Below, piece after piece: positions 12,589 to 24,863 of a stretch of DNA of 64,000 bases; within the stretch, counting starts at the first letter, position 1, and each line of letters opens with the position of its first letter. The stretch lies in assembly GCA_012931725.1 (NCBI GenBank), contig CM022946.1, forward strand, positions 81,195,952 through 81,259,951. Reading direction: 5' to 3'. The notes beneath the pieces are model-generated. The model saw only the letters and a list, made by a program, of their open reading frames with translations. It made no database searches and had not been told where the DNA came from. The DNA is from Litsea cubeba (Eukaryota; Streptophyta; Magnoliopsida; Laurales; Lauraceae). The position numbers and the translations under genes are program-made.

Positions 12589-14021
12589 TGTTGGAAATAG
12601 GTGGGCCTCGCGGATAGGTTTCAAAAACTTTTGACCAACTTGACGCAGTGATCAACTATCCAGAAGGCTATAAACCCAATCCAGGATCCATGTCCTCGAT
12701 CTCATCAACCATGATCAGTAAATATATCTATCTAGAAGATAGAAACAACTAACAAGCAACAATAAAATCTACAACATGCAAGGAAGTAGATTATACCTTT
12801 GGAGCTCGGTTGTACTCTAATGGAGAAGTTGTGTCTTTATTTGATGATGAAACTCTTTCACTAATCAAATTAGAATCTCCAAGACCTCTTGATCTTCCAT
12901 GCTATGACCTGTATCAGATTCTCTTTTCTCAAGAAGATGGGTGGGATCTCCAAGAGAAGCTCTTAAGGAAACTAGAAGAGAACTAGAAGAGGAAGTATGT
13001 GTAACTCTTGCACAAAAGAAGAGCGGAGGTCCAACCCCTTGAACTTGAACCTCTTGGATGTGAATCCCTAGGCAAGGAATAGCATAGGGCATCCAAACTC
13101 TTTCCTCATCTATTCATAACTCAAAAGCAACCTCTTCTTTTACTAATTAAAATAGAAGTCTCACTTCAATTAAGAATTAGTAACTTTCTTTTTTTTAATT
13201 AAAATAGAAGTCTCACTTCCATTAATAATTATTAACTTACTATTACCACTATTAGAAGTCTCACTTCAAATAGAAATTGTAACTTTCTATTTCCTTTTAG
13301 AGTTCAACTAGAATTAGTATCTTTCTAATAACTTGGGCTAGCGTGGGGACTACTAGGGATTCCATAAAAAGCTGTCTCCAACTGGGACACGCGAACCCAC
13401 ATCTCATGTGTTATCCGGGCCCACAATTAATTACAAATAACTCCACTATATAAATGCAATTGAACTCCAGTCTTAGGATTATATTACATATAAGACCATA
13501 AACTTCCCTATGACCACAAGTAGGCCCCTCCATCTATATCTATGGATTAATTGGACCTGTCCTCCAAATTAAATCCATATCTTATTATCCTTAAGCCCCA
13601 ATTAAATATAATGATCATCGGTACCTATCCAATTAAATCTTAATCGGAATGGGTGCGCACTTACCAATGATAAACCCATTAATTGACACAAGGGGATAAA
13701 GAAGATAGATCCCATCTTGACCATTGAATGTTCCCACAGTCCTACTACCACGTACCCAAATCACCGAGGTGTTGACCTACAATTAGCCTCACTCATTGGT
13801 GACTCAAAGAAAATGAATAGATAGAAACTTGAGTTCATTAATGTCTCAAGACTGAGAGCCTATTGCTAGGGAATTATGAGAGCAGACCTCAAAGTAAAGA
13901 CAACATTCATAAGGTGCTTCTCATGGTCCTTCAATACATCTAATGTACCAGCACTATGATCCAGAATCTTATATTCTGATGATCGAGACAATTCACACTA
14001 TCTCATAGTGATCAGGATCCC
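12589..14021 (-). repeat. Copia-3 3' LTR, inner end uncertain
   Basis: 12589-13629 aligns with the right LTR at 18559-19610. Past that the right copy is missing, so the inner boundary cannot be set by comparison; it lies before 14022, where the RT frame is recognisable. The polypurine tract seems to have been lost with the 3' part of pol. A TATATA stretch near 13447 may be the minus-strand promoter core. Confidence 0.75.
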
Positions 14022-16809
14022 TGCTTCAATCCATAAATGAACTTCTGCAGCTTGCAAACTCTTTGCACTTGGTTATCAGCTATAAAACCGTCTGGCTGCA
14101 TCATATGGATGTCTTCCTCAAAATGGCCGTTGAGAAATGCCGTCTTGACATCCATTTGCCAAATCTCGTAATATGAGATGACCCGCAATGGATAATAGTA
14201 TCCAGATGGACTTGAGCATGGCTACCGGTGAGAAGGCTTCCTCATAATCGATATCTTCTTTTTGAGATCCTTTCACAACAAGCCTGGCCGTAAAGGTCTC
14301 AACTCTTCCATCTAGTCCTCGTTTTCTCTTGTAGACTCACTTGCACCCAATAGGTTTGCTATTCGCAGGAAAGTCCAAAATTGTCTAGACCTGATTGGAG
14401 TACGTAGACTCCATTTCACTTTCATAGCATCTTGCCAACTTTCCGAATCTATGTCATTGATTGCTTTATCATAGTTACAGGGATCTTGTTCCAGTTCTTC
14501 CGGGATTGCCTTATAAGACTCCAAAAAATGAGAACATGTCAAGAGACCTGACAATACTCCCACTACGACGAGGCACTAGTGTAATTACTGGGTCAGGTAT
14601 AGGCGAATTTTCTTCAAGCTCGGTTATATTTGGATTTGGAATTGATTTCTCTATAATTTCTTCCAAGATAACCATTTCTAAAGATTTCTGGTCAATCATA
14701 TAATCTTCCTCCAGAAAACCGCATTAGTGCTTATAAGCACTTTCTTCTCTCTAGGATTATAGAATAACCATCCTTCAGTTCCTTTGAGATAAATGTGCAC
14801 ACTTCTGACTTCGATTCCAACTAATCCGTTTTAACCTTCAGCACGTGTGCCGGACAACCCTAAAAACGTTGTAGACTAGGCTTTCGCCCGGTCCATAACT
14901 CCCGGGGGAGTCTCATGTATAGACTTAGATGAAATGAGGTTTAGTATATACATTGCAGTTTCCAAAACATATCCATAGAAAATCAACGTAGACCTAATCA
15001 TATCTAAAAGAGTCTAGTTCCTTCTTTCTGCCACTCCATTCTGTTGAGGCATACCAGGAGCAGACAACTAGGATAGAATCCCATTTTCTGATAAGTATCC
15101 CATAAAATTAGCAGAGAGATATTCGCCTCATTGATCTCATCGAAAAGTATTTATACTTTTACCTAATTGCTTTTTCCCTTCCGCTCGAAACTCTTTAAAC
15201 TATTCAAAAGTCTCGGACTTGTGGTGCATAAGGTATATGTATCCATATCTTGAGTAATCATCGGTGAAAGTGATGAAGTACTCGCAACCTTCTCTTGCTC
15301 TAATATTTATGGGTCCATTCATATCAGTATACACTAACTCCATTAAATCTTTAGCCCTACTGCCCTTAGATGAAAATGGTCTTTTGGTTATTTTGCCTTC
15401 CAGACAGGATTTTCAGACGGGCATTGGTTCTACCACCAATGAAGGCAAGATACCATCTTTCACTAGCCTGTCAATCCTGTTTAGGTTTATATGACCTAGC
15501 CTCTTAGGTGCCAAAGTTTTGTTAGATTAGATGAAGGTGACTTCCTCTTTAATGATGGTCTATTATTAATCTCAGTGTCATGTATCGAATACATTGTGGG
15601 AGTTATCAAATAAAAGCCATTGATTACCTTGTCAGAACATATAAAAGTACCGTTCCTCTTTATGACAATTTCAATACCAAAAATAATAGAATAGCTCTTA
15701 TTCACCATACTAGAATCTGAAATTAAATTCCGTCTTAAAGATGGTACATATAATGTATCTGACAAAATCAACTTAGTATCTGAAAATAACAGAGTTACTA
15801 CTCCCACTGACACTGCTTCTGCCTTGGCTTCTGATCCTAAGTTTAACAATGATTTCTCCGCCACTATGCCTCCTGAATTTTTGGAACTCCTACAACATAT
15901 TACATATGTGATTAGTTGCACCGGAGTCAACACACTAGGATTCTGAAGTACTAGTTTGGAAAACTAACTGCAAAAACAAGTGACTCAATCATACCTGAGG
16001 TCTTTTCCTTAGACAGAAAGTCTGAACAATTCCACTTCCAATGTTCTGTCATACCACAATGGAAACACTTTCTATTTTCTCCCGTACCCTTAGCCTTGGC
16101 CACACCACCAGTAGAACCATTCTCCACTGTAGGACCCTTGGGGACTGATTTCTTCTTGCCTTTCCGGCCTTTGTCTTTCTGCTTGGGCCTGGCAAATGAC
16201 GTTTCTGTCATTAGGGCTTTTATGTTCTTCATGATTCCTTCAGTTTCTATCAGCTGGCTCAACAGCTCAGCTAGGGTCAGATTCATATTATAATTAATCT
16301 TGAAATGGTTGAATGAATCTGGTAGTGACTGAAAAATCATGTCGACCTGCGATTCTACATCAATCATAGCACCCAGTACATCTAATTCATTTAATGAATC
16401 TATCATAATCAGCATATGGTCCTGTACTGGGGCTCCCTCAGACATCTTAGTGTTTATCAGCACCTTAGTAGCAGCTAAGCCTGACCTAGTCCGCAAACAT
16501 CTCCTTTAAGTTCAATATACTATCGGATGCAGTCTTATAGGCTTGATGTTGGTGTTGTAAAACACTAGACATGGATGCCTGCATATAACACCTGGCCATC
16601 TCATCGTCTTTCCAGTTTGTGTAAAGGTCTTTCTGGTCCTGTGGTGCATCTGGCTCAGGCTCTTCAGGGCAAGGTGTGGTAAGGACATATTTGCATCCTG
16701 AAGCCGTCAGGATTAAATCCAAGTTCTTTTTCCAGTCTACATAGTTGGATCCTTCCAACTTATTCTGGTTGAGGATGGTCACAAGTGGATTGAAAGTATT
16801 TGAATTCAT
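14022..16809 (-). pseudogene. Copia-3 gag-pol remnant
   Basis: Reading leftward: gag start at 16809 (FNPLVTILNQNKLEGSNYVD), a frameshift near 16490, gag second part with an intact zinc knuckle (CFHCGMTEHWKWNC, near 16045-16065), the protease motif DSGATNHIC near 15900-15930 in a shifted frame, a gag-pre-integrase/protease segment (15496-15933), a decayed integrase with several stops (about 14700-15490), and the first half of RT ending at a YGLKQ motif at about 14025. YVDD and RNase H are absent. Gag is close enough to Copia-1 and -2 to show common descent. Confidence 0.85.
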
Positions 16810-18544
16810 GCTGAATTAAAACTGTAGCATATAACCATACATTCAATAAAAGAATATAAATGACATTAGGGTTTAGTATTCTACCAAATTCATATGGGAA
16901 TCCTCATAACCACTAGATTCAAAATACATCGAAATTCCAATCCCCTAGGGCATGCCTCCTTGGGGAGTGCAAATGCCACTTAGATTGGTGTGGATCAAAG
17001 TCAGTCAAAACTATGATTAAGACTAACTATCTATCATCCCCATCATTCATTATCATCCAGGTATCTCATACCAAATAATGTATGACTCCCGATTAACTTT
17101 GTTTTCTAAAATACATGAGGCAAATCCTTGGGGATGCTACATTACTATTTTAGTTAAGTGTGACCCACCAACTAGCATTGCGTGACACCCGTTGTGAGCA
17201 GCTCCTCTTTGGGGAGTGGACCCCCACCCCGTCTCACCAACACTATCCATAGGAGATCCATATCTAGTAACCAGACAAATAAAAGCCCTCCGTGGGGAAC
17301 GGCCATACTCTTGATGGTGCGAGGCTAATACTTTCCCTACAAAGGACCTATGGTGGAAAACCATGGAAATTTCTCAATTTTAATGCCCCGCTCCCACTTA
17401 ATATTTTATAATTGAGGATTTCCTTTTAAGGTATGGGGGTCCACATATATATGAACATCAAATCATCTCATGATATGACCAATGATTGGTTTCAAGTCAA
17501 GTTATATTTAAGGAAAGTCCAGTTTCTTAAATTAGTGTTACCAATGTGTCCATCTCATGGGTCATCAACACTAATTAGAACTCTTTCCAAAAATTAATTT
17601 GATTTGACCAATTTTAGTAACCTGCTATGTTTGGATCAGATTTGGAAATATTTTAAATCAAGCATTCATCCATTAATAGAAAATGCTAAAAATAGAAACT
17701 AGTCCTCTCCCCACATGGCCCTAGCAGAATAGACTTCTTGGACTTCTAGACTTTCCAAAACTTTGGAATTTCTCAAACTCTTTGGGAAACTACAAAACAC
17801 TTTTGGTAATCTTCAAACTCTTCGATTAGGAGTCCAACTTCACTTTCTTTCTTCGTCTCGTACATTGCCAGAATTTACAAATTTTAAAAAATTAAATAAA
17901 TTCCTATGTCTCTACGATGAGACTTACATGGTAATCTAAATATGGAAATAAAAGGCTATAGGGAAATTCACCATGCCTTGCCCTTTCATGGCAAGCCAAG
18001 GAAACCATGGTGCCCTTTACAATTAGCCACAAATAAAACAAACAACCATAAAATAAAACAAAAGATTTATGGGCCATATGGAGAGGACATAAATAACCTG
18101 CAAAGTTAGTATCTCATACAACCATACAAGTCACAAAACCAGGTTGCCATACCCCAATGGAAAAACAAGATGCCAAAGGAAAAATTTGGATAAAAAAAAT
18201 AATTCTGCCTGGGTTCGGCTAGTCGACTTGCCCAATTCGGATAGCTAGCCGAATTGACCAGTTCGGCTGGCCGAAAAGACGGACCCAAAAATTTGGGTTT
18301 CGTAGATTTGCTTCCCGCTGTTCCCAAATCACTTCTAATGATCCCAAAAAGCTTCTAATGGCTTCCTACCATCCTTCCATCATAATTAAATCCTTTTGTG
18401 ACATTCCAAACATGGATCTACTACAAAAAGTAAGCAAACCCATTATTAATCTGATCCTTACATAGCCCTAGGTCTATCATCTTCGCATCTAATGCAAAGA
18501 TTAGATCTAGATAACTGAACTAACATGATTAGAAATGAGGTATG
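16810..18544 (-). other. Copia-3 untranslated leader with short hairpins
   Basis: 1.7 kb between PBS and gag, without a conserved gene. Four short inverted repeats occur at 16956-16967 (CTCC/GGAG), 17124-17135 (ATCC/GGAT), 17202-17216 (CTCC/GGAG) and 17288-17299 (TCC/GGA). They lie at the position matching the stem-loop arrays of Copia-1 and -2. A palindrome cluster lies at 18213-18275. Confidence 0.6.
18213..18275. repeat. Cluster of TTCGGC...GCCGAA palindromes
   Basis: Three near-perfect self-complementary segments: TTCGGCTAGTCGAC at the left, AATTCGG...CCGAATT in the middle, and TTCGGCTGGCCGAA at the right. They sit in the Copia-3 leader, close to the PBS. Confidence 0.65.
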
Positions 18545-18556
18545 GCTCCGATACCA
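18545..18556 (-). other. Copia-3 primer binding site
   Basis: The minus strand reads TGGTATCGGAGC two bases from the right LTR, the tRNA-Met-type PBS with one change from the Copia-1 version. It fixes the element orientation. Confidence 0.9.
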
Positions 18557-18558
18557 AT

Positions 18559-19610
18559 TGTTGGAAATAGGTGGGCCTCATGGATAGGTTTCAAAAACTT
18601 TTGACCAACTTGACGCAGTGATCAACTATCCAGAAGGCTATAAACCCAATCCAGGATCCATGTCCTCAACCTCATCAACCATGATCAGTAAATATATATT
18701 TCTAGAAGATAGAAACAACAACTAACAAGCAACAATAAAATCTACAATATGCAAGGAAGTAGATTATACCTTTGGAGCTCGGTTGTTGTGCTCTAATGGA
18801 GAAGTTGCGTCTTTATTTGATGATGAAACTCTTTCACCAATCAAATTAGAATCTCCAAGACCTCTTGATCTTCCACGCTATGACCCGTATCAGATTCTCT
18901 TTTCTCAAGAAGATGGGTGGGATTTCCAAGAGAAGCTCTTAAGGAAACTAGAAGCGAACTAGAAGAGGAAGTATGTGCAACTCTTGCACAAAAAAAGAGC
19001 GGACGTCCAACCCCTTGGACTTGAACCTCTTGGACGTGAATCCCTAGGCAAGGAATAGCATAGGGCATCCAAACTCTTTCCTCATCTATTCATAACTCAA
19101 AAACAACCTCTTTTTTTACTAATTAAAATAGAAGTCTCACTTCAATTAAGAATTAGTAACTTTCTCTCTCTTTTTTTTAATTAAAATAGAAGTCTCACTT
19201 CCATTAATAATTAGTAACTTACTATTACCACTATTAGAAGTCTCACTTCAAATAGAAATAGTAACTTTCTATTTTGTTTTAGAGTTCAACTAGAATTAGT
19301 ATCTTTCTAATAACTTGTGCTAGCGTGGGGACCACTAGAGATTCCATAGAAAGCTGGCTCCAACTAGGACACGCGACCCCACATCTCATGTGTAATCCTG
19401 ACCCATAGTTAAATGCAAATAACTCCACTATATAATGCTATTGAACTCCAGTCTTAGGATTATATTACATAGAAGACCCTAAACTTCCCTATGACCGCAA
19501 GTAGGCCCCTCCATCTATATCCATTGATTAATTGGACCTGTCCTCCAAATTAAATCCATATCTTATTATCCTTTTGCCTCAATTAATTATAATGATCATC
19601 AGTATCTATC
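18559..19610 (-). repeat. Copia-3 5' LTR, truncated
   Basis: Aligns with 12589-13629. It stops abruptly at 19610 (…CTATC), where Tat copy 0 begins with TGATGG; the rest should lie beyond the nested insertions, outside the window. Confidence 0.88.
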
Positions 19611-21144
19611 TGATGGACCGCGCTTTTCGCGCCCGGCGCTACCGACTTCAGCGGACGTGGGAGTCCGTTTGATCCAACTCTTCCGCACCCGGAGGGGCAA
19701 AAGCCGGTATCAACACATTTTTTTTGGGTGGGTGTGCCATATTTTCTATTTTACTTGGAATTGCAAGTAGTGATCCAGAGATCGGCCTTCACAAGTAAAA
19801 AGAAAATCAACTTCTTTCAAGTTTCCATTGCACATATATTTAAGAAAAGAGACAAGTTTTTGAAATGTTGTAAAAGACGATTTCATTTGTTTTGCCGTGA
19901 AAGGCGATGTTTGACATTTATAGCCTATTTTTAGCGTTTATAGCCGATTTTTGGCATTTATAGCTCATTTAGAATCCTTATCAATAGTGAAAGACAAGAG
20001 TTGTGATTTTTTATCTCTTTTTTTAAAATACAAACTACAATGAAAAACAAAAAAAGGAGGATCTAACTTCTCAGGAGATTGTGCGGGACTCATTCGGATT
20101 GACGGTCGCAAGGCATGTGTGGACTTTGCCATCATCCATGCAGATGAGAATAGAGGATGCTTTTGATTCGCTTGGCTTGGCTATGACCTCAGATTTTTAA
20201 AGGACAAAAATCAAGAGGAGGTCCTATGTCCAATAAAAAGCTAAGTAGACGGGCTGAAAAGCCACGTCTAAGCCATTGGACGCAGAAGGAGAAGGCAAGG
20301 ACCTTGGGGGGGGGGTACCTTCCAAGGGACTTTTGTCACCTTGTAGCGGTGGTCGGTGCAGAACTTCAGTAGGGTTTTCTCTTGGATTTAAGGATTTTCT
20401 GTGCTTTTTTCCGTTTCTCTTGTGATGATTTGAAATACTTGGAATGCTCTCGAATGTATAGGCTCTTGGTAGCCATTTAGGAGAGTTTATGGGCTTTAAT
20501 TGTCATTAAGCCGCATAATGGGAGGAATTACAAGTTTTAATTCATTTACTTAGTAACTCCTTTTTCTTGGCTTTTGATTGGCCGGTGGAGATTTATGGCA
20601 TTTAATCGCCTTTAAACACCATGATGGGAGGAGTTTCATGGCTTAAATGTCATGAATCTCTTGAGTTGTAACTCCCAAATGCTTGCTTCTGATTGGGCCA
20701 TCCAAACTAACGAATTAATGACTGCAATAAAGCTAGTCAATTAACTACATTAAGTGGTCGCCGAGCAGTCGAAGAGTTGCGGGCCGTGCCGCGTCTTTTG
20801 GAGTACTTCTGGCGATGATCATCGATGGATCCTCATGCTGATCGACATCGGATGACCATGTAACTTTAGACATTGATTGCTAGCGGCGGGCCGGTGACAT
20901 CCGTCCTGTCGATTTCTCGATCGATCGGGTAGAAAATGCACTTTTTTGGTCGACCGGTTGGCGATCAATGATGAATTTGAAACTTTTGAAGACGGACCTG
21001 TGATCTTGATAGATGTCGACGGATTTGGTACCTCAAAAGTCTGAATTTTGGAAAAAATCACAGGAGCCGAAAGCTTCAAAGAGCGAAAATGGACGGAAAA
21101 CAGGCCTTCCGGGGCAAATCCGGCGACTCGGATCTCCATGGTCG
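19611..21144 (-). repeat. Tat copy 0, left (3') LTR, first part
   Basis: Begins TGATGGACCGCGC like the LTRs of copies 1 and 2, and aligns with 31621 to about 33170 at clearly lower identity. The TATTTATA promoter core of copies 1 and 2 reads TGTATA here (about 20455-20460). Interrupted by Copia-2 at 21145 and resumed at 30863. The left flank CTATC (19606-19610) is the presumed target duplication. No gene within it. Confidence 0.88.
21140..21144. repeat. Copia-2 target site duplication, left
   Basis: GGTCG, repeated exactly at 30863-30867 after the other LTR: a 5-bp duplication as expected for copia integration. Confidence 0.93.
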
Positions 21145-23154
21145 TGTTGGGATTGGTGTATGCCCTAAAGCCCACTAGCTGCACTCTCATCTTTTGTTAC
21201 TGGATATTTACTGGTTATTTAATTGAAAGACTCTTTTATGCTTAAACATATATATATGTATGGTTGCGTAAGGCCCATTGTTTCTAGTAAATGAATTAGG
21301 TGTGTAGTGTCTACGCACAGATAGGTCTAATTCATGGACAACTGGAAACATCATATTTGTTCATAACTGAGAGATGGAGCTGGGCACTTCATCTTGGTAT
21401 AAGTTATAATGAGAGACTCTCCTGTATTCAGGGTGACTTATCTAAGTCATGGGAGGGCTTTCCCGGATTCATCTCATTAGTGCATATGTAATGCATTGAA
21501 CAGGACCATGGTAGGTGTGATCTCTAAAATAGTACTATCACAGAAAAGAGATCAAGTCACCTCATGCTACTGAGTAACCGGTGCTCTTAATCTTGAGCAT
21601 TTGTGGATGAACTGACGAAGTCAAGTTCTTGTGCTTTAATTCACTATGGGTGAGATTCTTTTCATAGGTTAACAGCTCTGTGTTTTGGGTACTCGGACTT
21701 GATCAGTTGGGACGTGCAGATGCAATATAGAATCTATGCTATCTGATGATGGAATAATCGTCCCCTTAGAATTATCCGATTAATCATCAAAATCTAAGAT
21801 CTTAGTATATGGATGTTCGATATGGATGTTGAACTTGTGGGTCGCTCCCTGGATCAAGAGAATGATATTCGAATGATGATTATGTTAAGGATATGAAGTT
21901 CTAAGGTTTAGATGTAATCGGGAAGGTTGATAGTACATATGATAACCTGACTCGATTATGGATGTTACATAGAGGGGCATTCAGGTCATTACACTTAGTA
22001 GGTCGAAGACAACTGTCATTTTATGACAAGCTTATTATAATATATATTTGTCCTTGGAGTTCAACCATAACTCTCTAGTGGAATGAGTTAAGGTTAAAAT
22101 GGTCTTAATGTTGCTATGGGTTTAGCACGGACATTTTGGTCATTTTGGGAGCCAATGGCAAATATGTCTTTTGGTCCCTTCTCTAGTCACTTACCAAGAT
22201 TGGCATGGTTTCGTAAGATGTTTAGATAACATAAGGATGAATTATTTTAGTGGAAAAATAATTTTGAGTTTAAATTCAAATAGGCCTTTGATGGCATACA
22301 TGAATTTAACTCTAGATAAATTGTATGTGGGCCATGGTGTGCATTGATATGTGGGACGTCCATAATAGGATTTCCATGGGTAAGGTTTCCAACTTTGAGT
22401 AGGACTCTCTACTTGGAAAGTTGGACTCCTCTTTGGATTAGTATTCCTATGAGTTTGTTTCCTTTTTGGATTAGGAACTTAAAATTAGTAAGTGTTCTAC
22501 AACTAGGATTACTAATTGCATGGAAAGTTCCTTTTAGTTTCCTTTTCTAATTGGAGTGTTTCTTAAAAGAAATAAGTCTTTCCTTTTTGGACATCAATTA
22601 GAATAAGGAGAGATAACTTTATGGGAAAGGTTTCCAAAAAGTTTCTATAAAAGAAACCACATGGCCCTTGGACGTCCAACACTAAGAAAGCCTCACAAGA
22701 GTCCCACACGTCCAGCTCTTGAAGTAGTTTCTTCTTCATTGAAGAAACTTTGAGATCTGAGATTTTCCCTTGGAGAAATAGTTCTTGTTTCCTAGATTAA
22801 GATCCCACCATCTTAGCCAATCAGATTTGGAAGTGAGATAGAGGAGAAGATCAAAGGCAATACTAGTGCAAAAAATTCCAGCAACTTGTTTGCAAATTGC
22901 AAGTCTGAGCTCGGGCCTTTAAATCTATTTTTCCAGAGATTTGAAGTCTACAAATCTTCGAGGTAATAGTCTTCTATCATCTCTATTAATTAAACACATG
23001 TTGATCATGATTTAATGGAGTTTCTATGCGATTCTTTATGGCTGATTTCCGCTGCATAGTGCAGAAATCAGATTTTTTAAAATCTGTCATACTTTGCATC
23101 AGCCATAGTAGTCTCTTTAGGAGAAGTTTCAGATCTGAATCGCGGTTTCCTTCA
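21145..23154 (+). repeat. Copia-2 5' LTR (2010 bp)
   Basis: TGTTGGGATTGG...TTCA. Nearly identical to 28855-30862 with scattered single changes. No gene within it. Confidence 0.96.
22646..22653 (+). promoter_or_regulatory. Copia-2 5' LTR TATA box
   Basis: TATAAAAG, at the same place in both LTRs (30356-30363 in the 3' LTR) and in the Copia-1 3' LTR. GGACGTCC follows about 20 bases downstream. Confidence 0.72.
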
Positions 23155-23155
23155 G

Positions 23156-23167
23156 TGGTATCAGAGC
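23156..23167 (+). other. Copia-2 primer binding site
   Basis: TGGTATCAGAGC, two bases after the LTR end: initiator tRNA-Met type. Confidence 0.96.
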
Positions 23168-24863
23168 TACTCCATGCGAAATCATGATCCCATGATGTGA
23201 TTAATTAATCCTAGATTAGATGGGGCATGGTGGCACCCTGCTGAAATTTATTTCAGATTTGTATTAGTGCTGTAATCTTGTATGATGGTTACGTTCGGAT
23301 TGCTGGAATTAATTTTTCCAGATCTGAATCATGTTGTACATTATGCACTAACCTATTATGGTTGCAGCCATAATTAGCATCCTTGATGGTTCGCATGTAT
23401 GTTGTGTGGATTTGGATGTTTTTTAATTAGTTGGAAAGTGTACGATTGCGCGGTTAGCAATCATAGGAAGTTGTAAAGTTTCCTTAATTTTATTCCAACT
23501 AGTCTTGATGTAAGCTTTCTTGAAAAGCATAGGAATCTCCAATGTAATTTTGGTTTTGTTTTTCATGGGTTTGCTTGTATAAATCTATTTATGGAAACGA
23601 GCAAGAAAATGAAAGTTTCAAGACAAGAAGGTTGCAAGAAATTGGAGTCCTTGGAGATGAAGGAGTCAAGACTTCTAGATGCATGAGGAGTCCTAATTCG
23701 ATTAGGATTTGAAATCCTAAAAACAAGGGAGCCATCAAGGAATGCATACTTTTATTTGCTTTTATATATGGAATGCATGGTTGAATGCTTTATATAATTG
23801 CTATAATTGTCACCTAGAAACATGGCCACCATTAGGTTCTAAAATTGGCATCTTTATTGTATTAGATTGTTTTTAGTTTGGCAAATTGTTTTAAACGGAA
23901 CTTAGACCAGCACCTTCTATTTGTCTAAGGTTTAAAATTGGATAGGGTTTAGTTTATCTTGGTACCCTTGGTTTCCAAAGAAGGCTAAACTAAAATCTAA
24001 TTAGATGCTACCTATGGGTTTTCATAACCCAAGATAAGTTTTTGACTCTTTGAAGGGATTTGCTCAAATGTTTTTAAAGCAAAGGTTATTTGATTTTAAG
24101 ATGACTTAAGTCATAAATTTAATTAACCAAGTTTGCTAGATTTAAAAAGAGTTTTTGAGTAAAGCAATGTAAAGGTCAAAAAGTATAAACCCTAGCGATA
24201 AATAATCAAGTGGGAGAGGGGTTTTAGGAAAGACCCCACGGCCTTCCATTTTCGGTTCATGTTATCTCATTAAAGTGTTAGTAGGAACGGCCATCCCTTC
24301 GGTGGTGTTCTTTAACTAAAGACCGCTTTGATGGGTTAATGGGTGAACTAATGTGAATATTCGTAATGAGGTGTTAGTAGGAGCGGCCATCCCTTCGGTG
24401 GAGTTCTTTACTAAAGATCACTTCTATAGAATGTCAATGAAGTGTTGGTGGGAGCGGCCATCCCTTCGGTGGAGCTCTTTACTAAAGTTCACTTTTAGGA
24501 AGGATAAAAGTCTCTTCCCTTTGGAAGACTTAATCATAGACATTCTGGGAATTTCATAAGAGATGGTTATACACTTGACATAAAGACGGTGATGACCTCT
24601 CCTTAGGAGTTAAGGGTTATTTGTCATATGAGGCCAAACCAATCAGTGATTGGACTACCACTGGATGTGTATCCAGATAGTGATAATCCAAATAAGTCTG
24701 CCTTAATTCAATGTGACTGTAGGCTCGGCCATCCCTTCGATGGAGGGTCTATGAGGAGGTTGAAACACTGATACATTATGATTGGGGTTGGATAATGTAA
24801 AAAGTTTCGTGCTTTGTTTTTCCTTTTATAACAAGCACCATATGCATATTACATATATACTGC
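23168..24863 (+). other. Copia-2 untranslated leader
   Basis: Aligns with the Copia-1 leader. No open frame is shared between the two, so it is taken as non-coding. The stem-loop array is in its last third. Confidence 0.75.
24285..24748 (+). other. Copia-2 leader stem-loop array
   Basis: Hairpins at 24285-24310, 24381-24406, 24452-24477 and 24723-24748, matching those of Copia-1. Inner stems are CCATC/GGTGG three times, then CCATC/GATGG. The outer stem of the first is GAAC/GTTC where Copia-1 has GAGC/GTTC; the others are GAGC/GTTC, GAGC/GCTC and GCTC/GGGT. A fifth hairpin near 24510-24530 pairs CTTCC/GGAAG where Copia-1 has CTTCC/GGAGG, so the fold survives a substitution. Confidence 0.68.

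Larger units (their letters stand above)
12589..19610 (-). mobile_element. Copia-3: old, partly deleted Ty1/copia element
   Basis: Minus-oriented copia element. The left (3') LTR starts at 12589 and the right (5') LTR at 18559; both begin TGTTGGAAATAGG and align over about 1 kb with many differences. The tRNA-Met-type PBS is next to the right LTR. Internally, gag, protease and parts of integrase and RT are recognisable, but everything after the first half of RT is gone: coding sequence meets LTR-like DNA near 14021. The right LTR is cut at 19610 by Tat copy 0. The left flank is ATTTG (12584-12588). Gag resembles Copia-1 and -2, so this is a related but distinct family. Confidence 0.88.
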
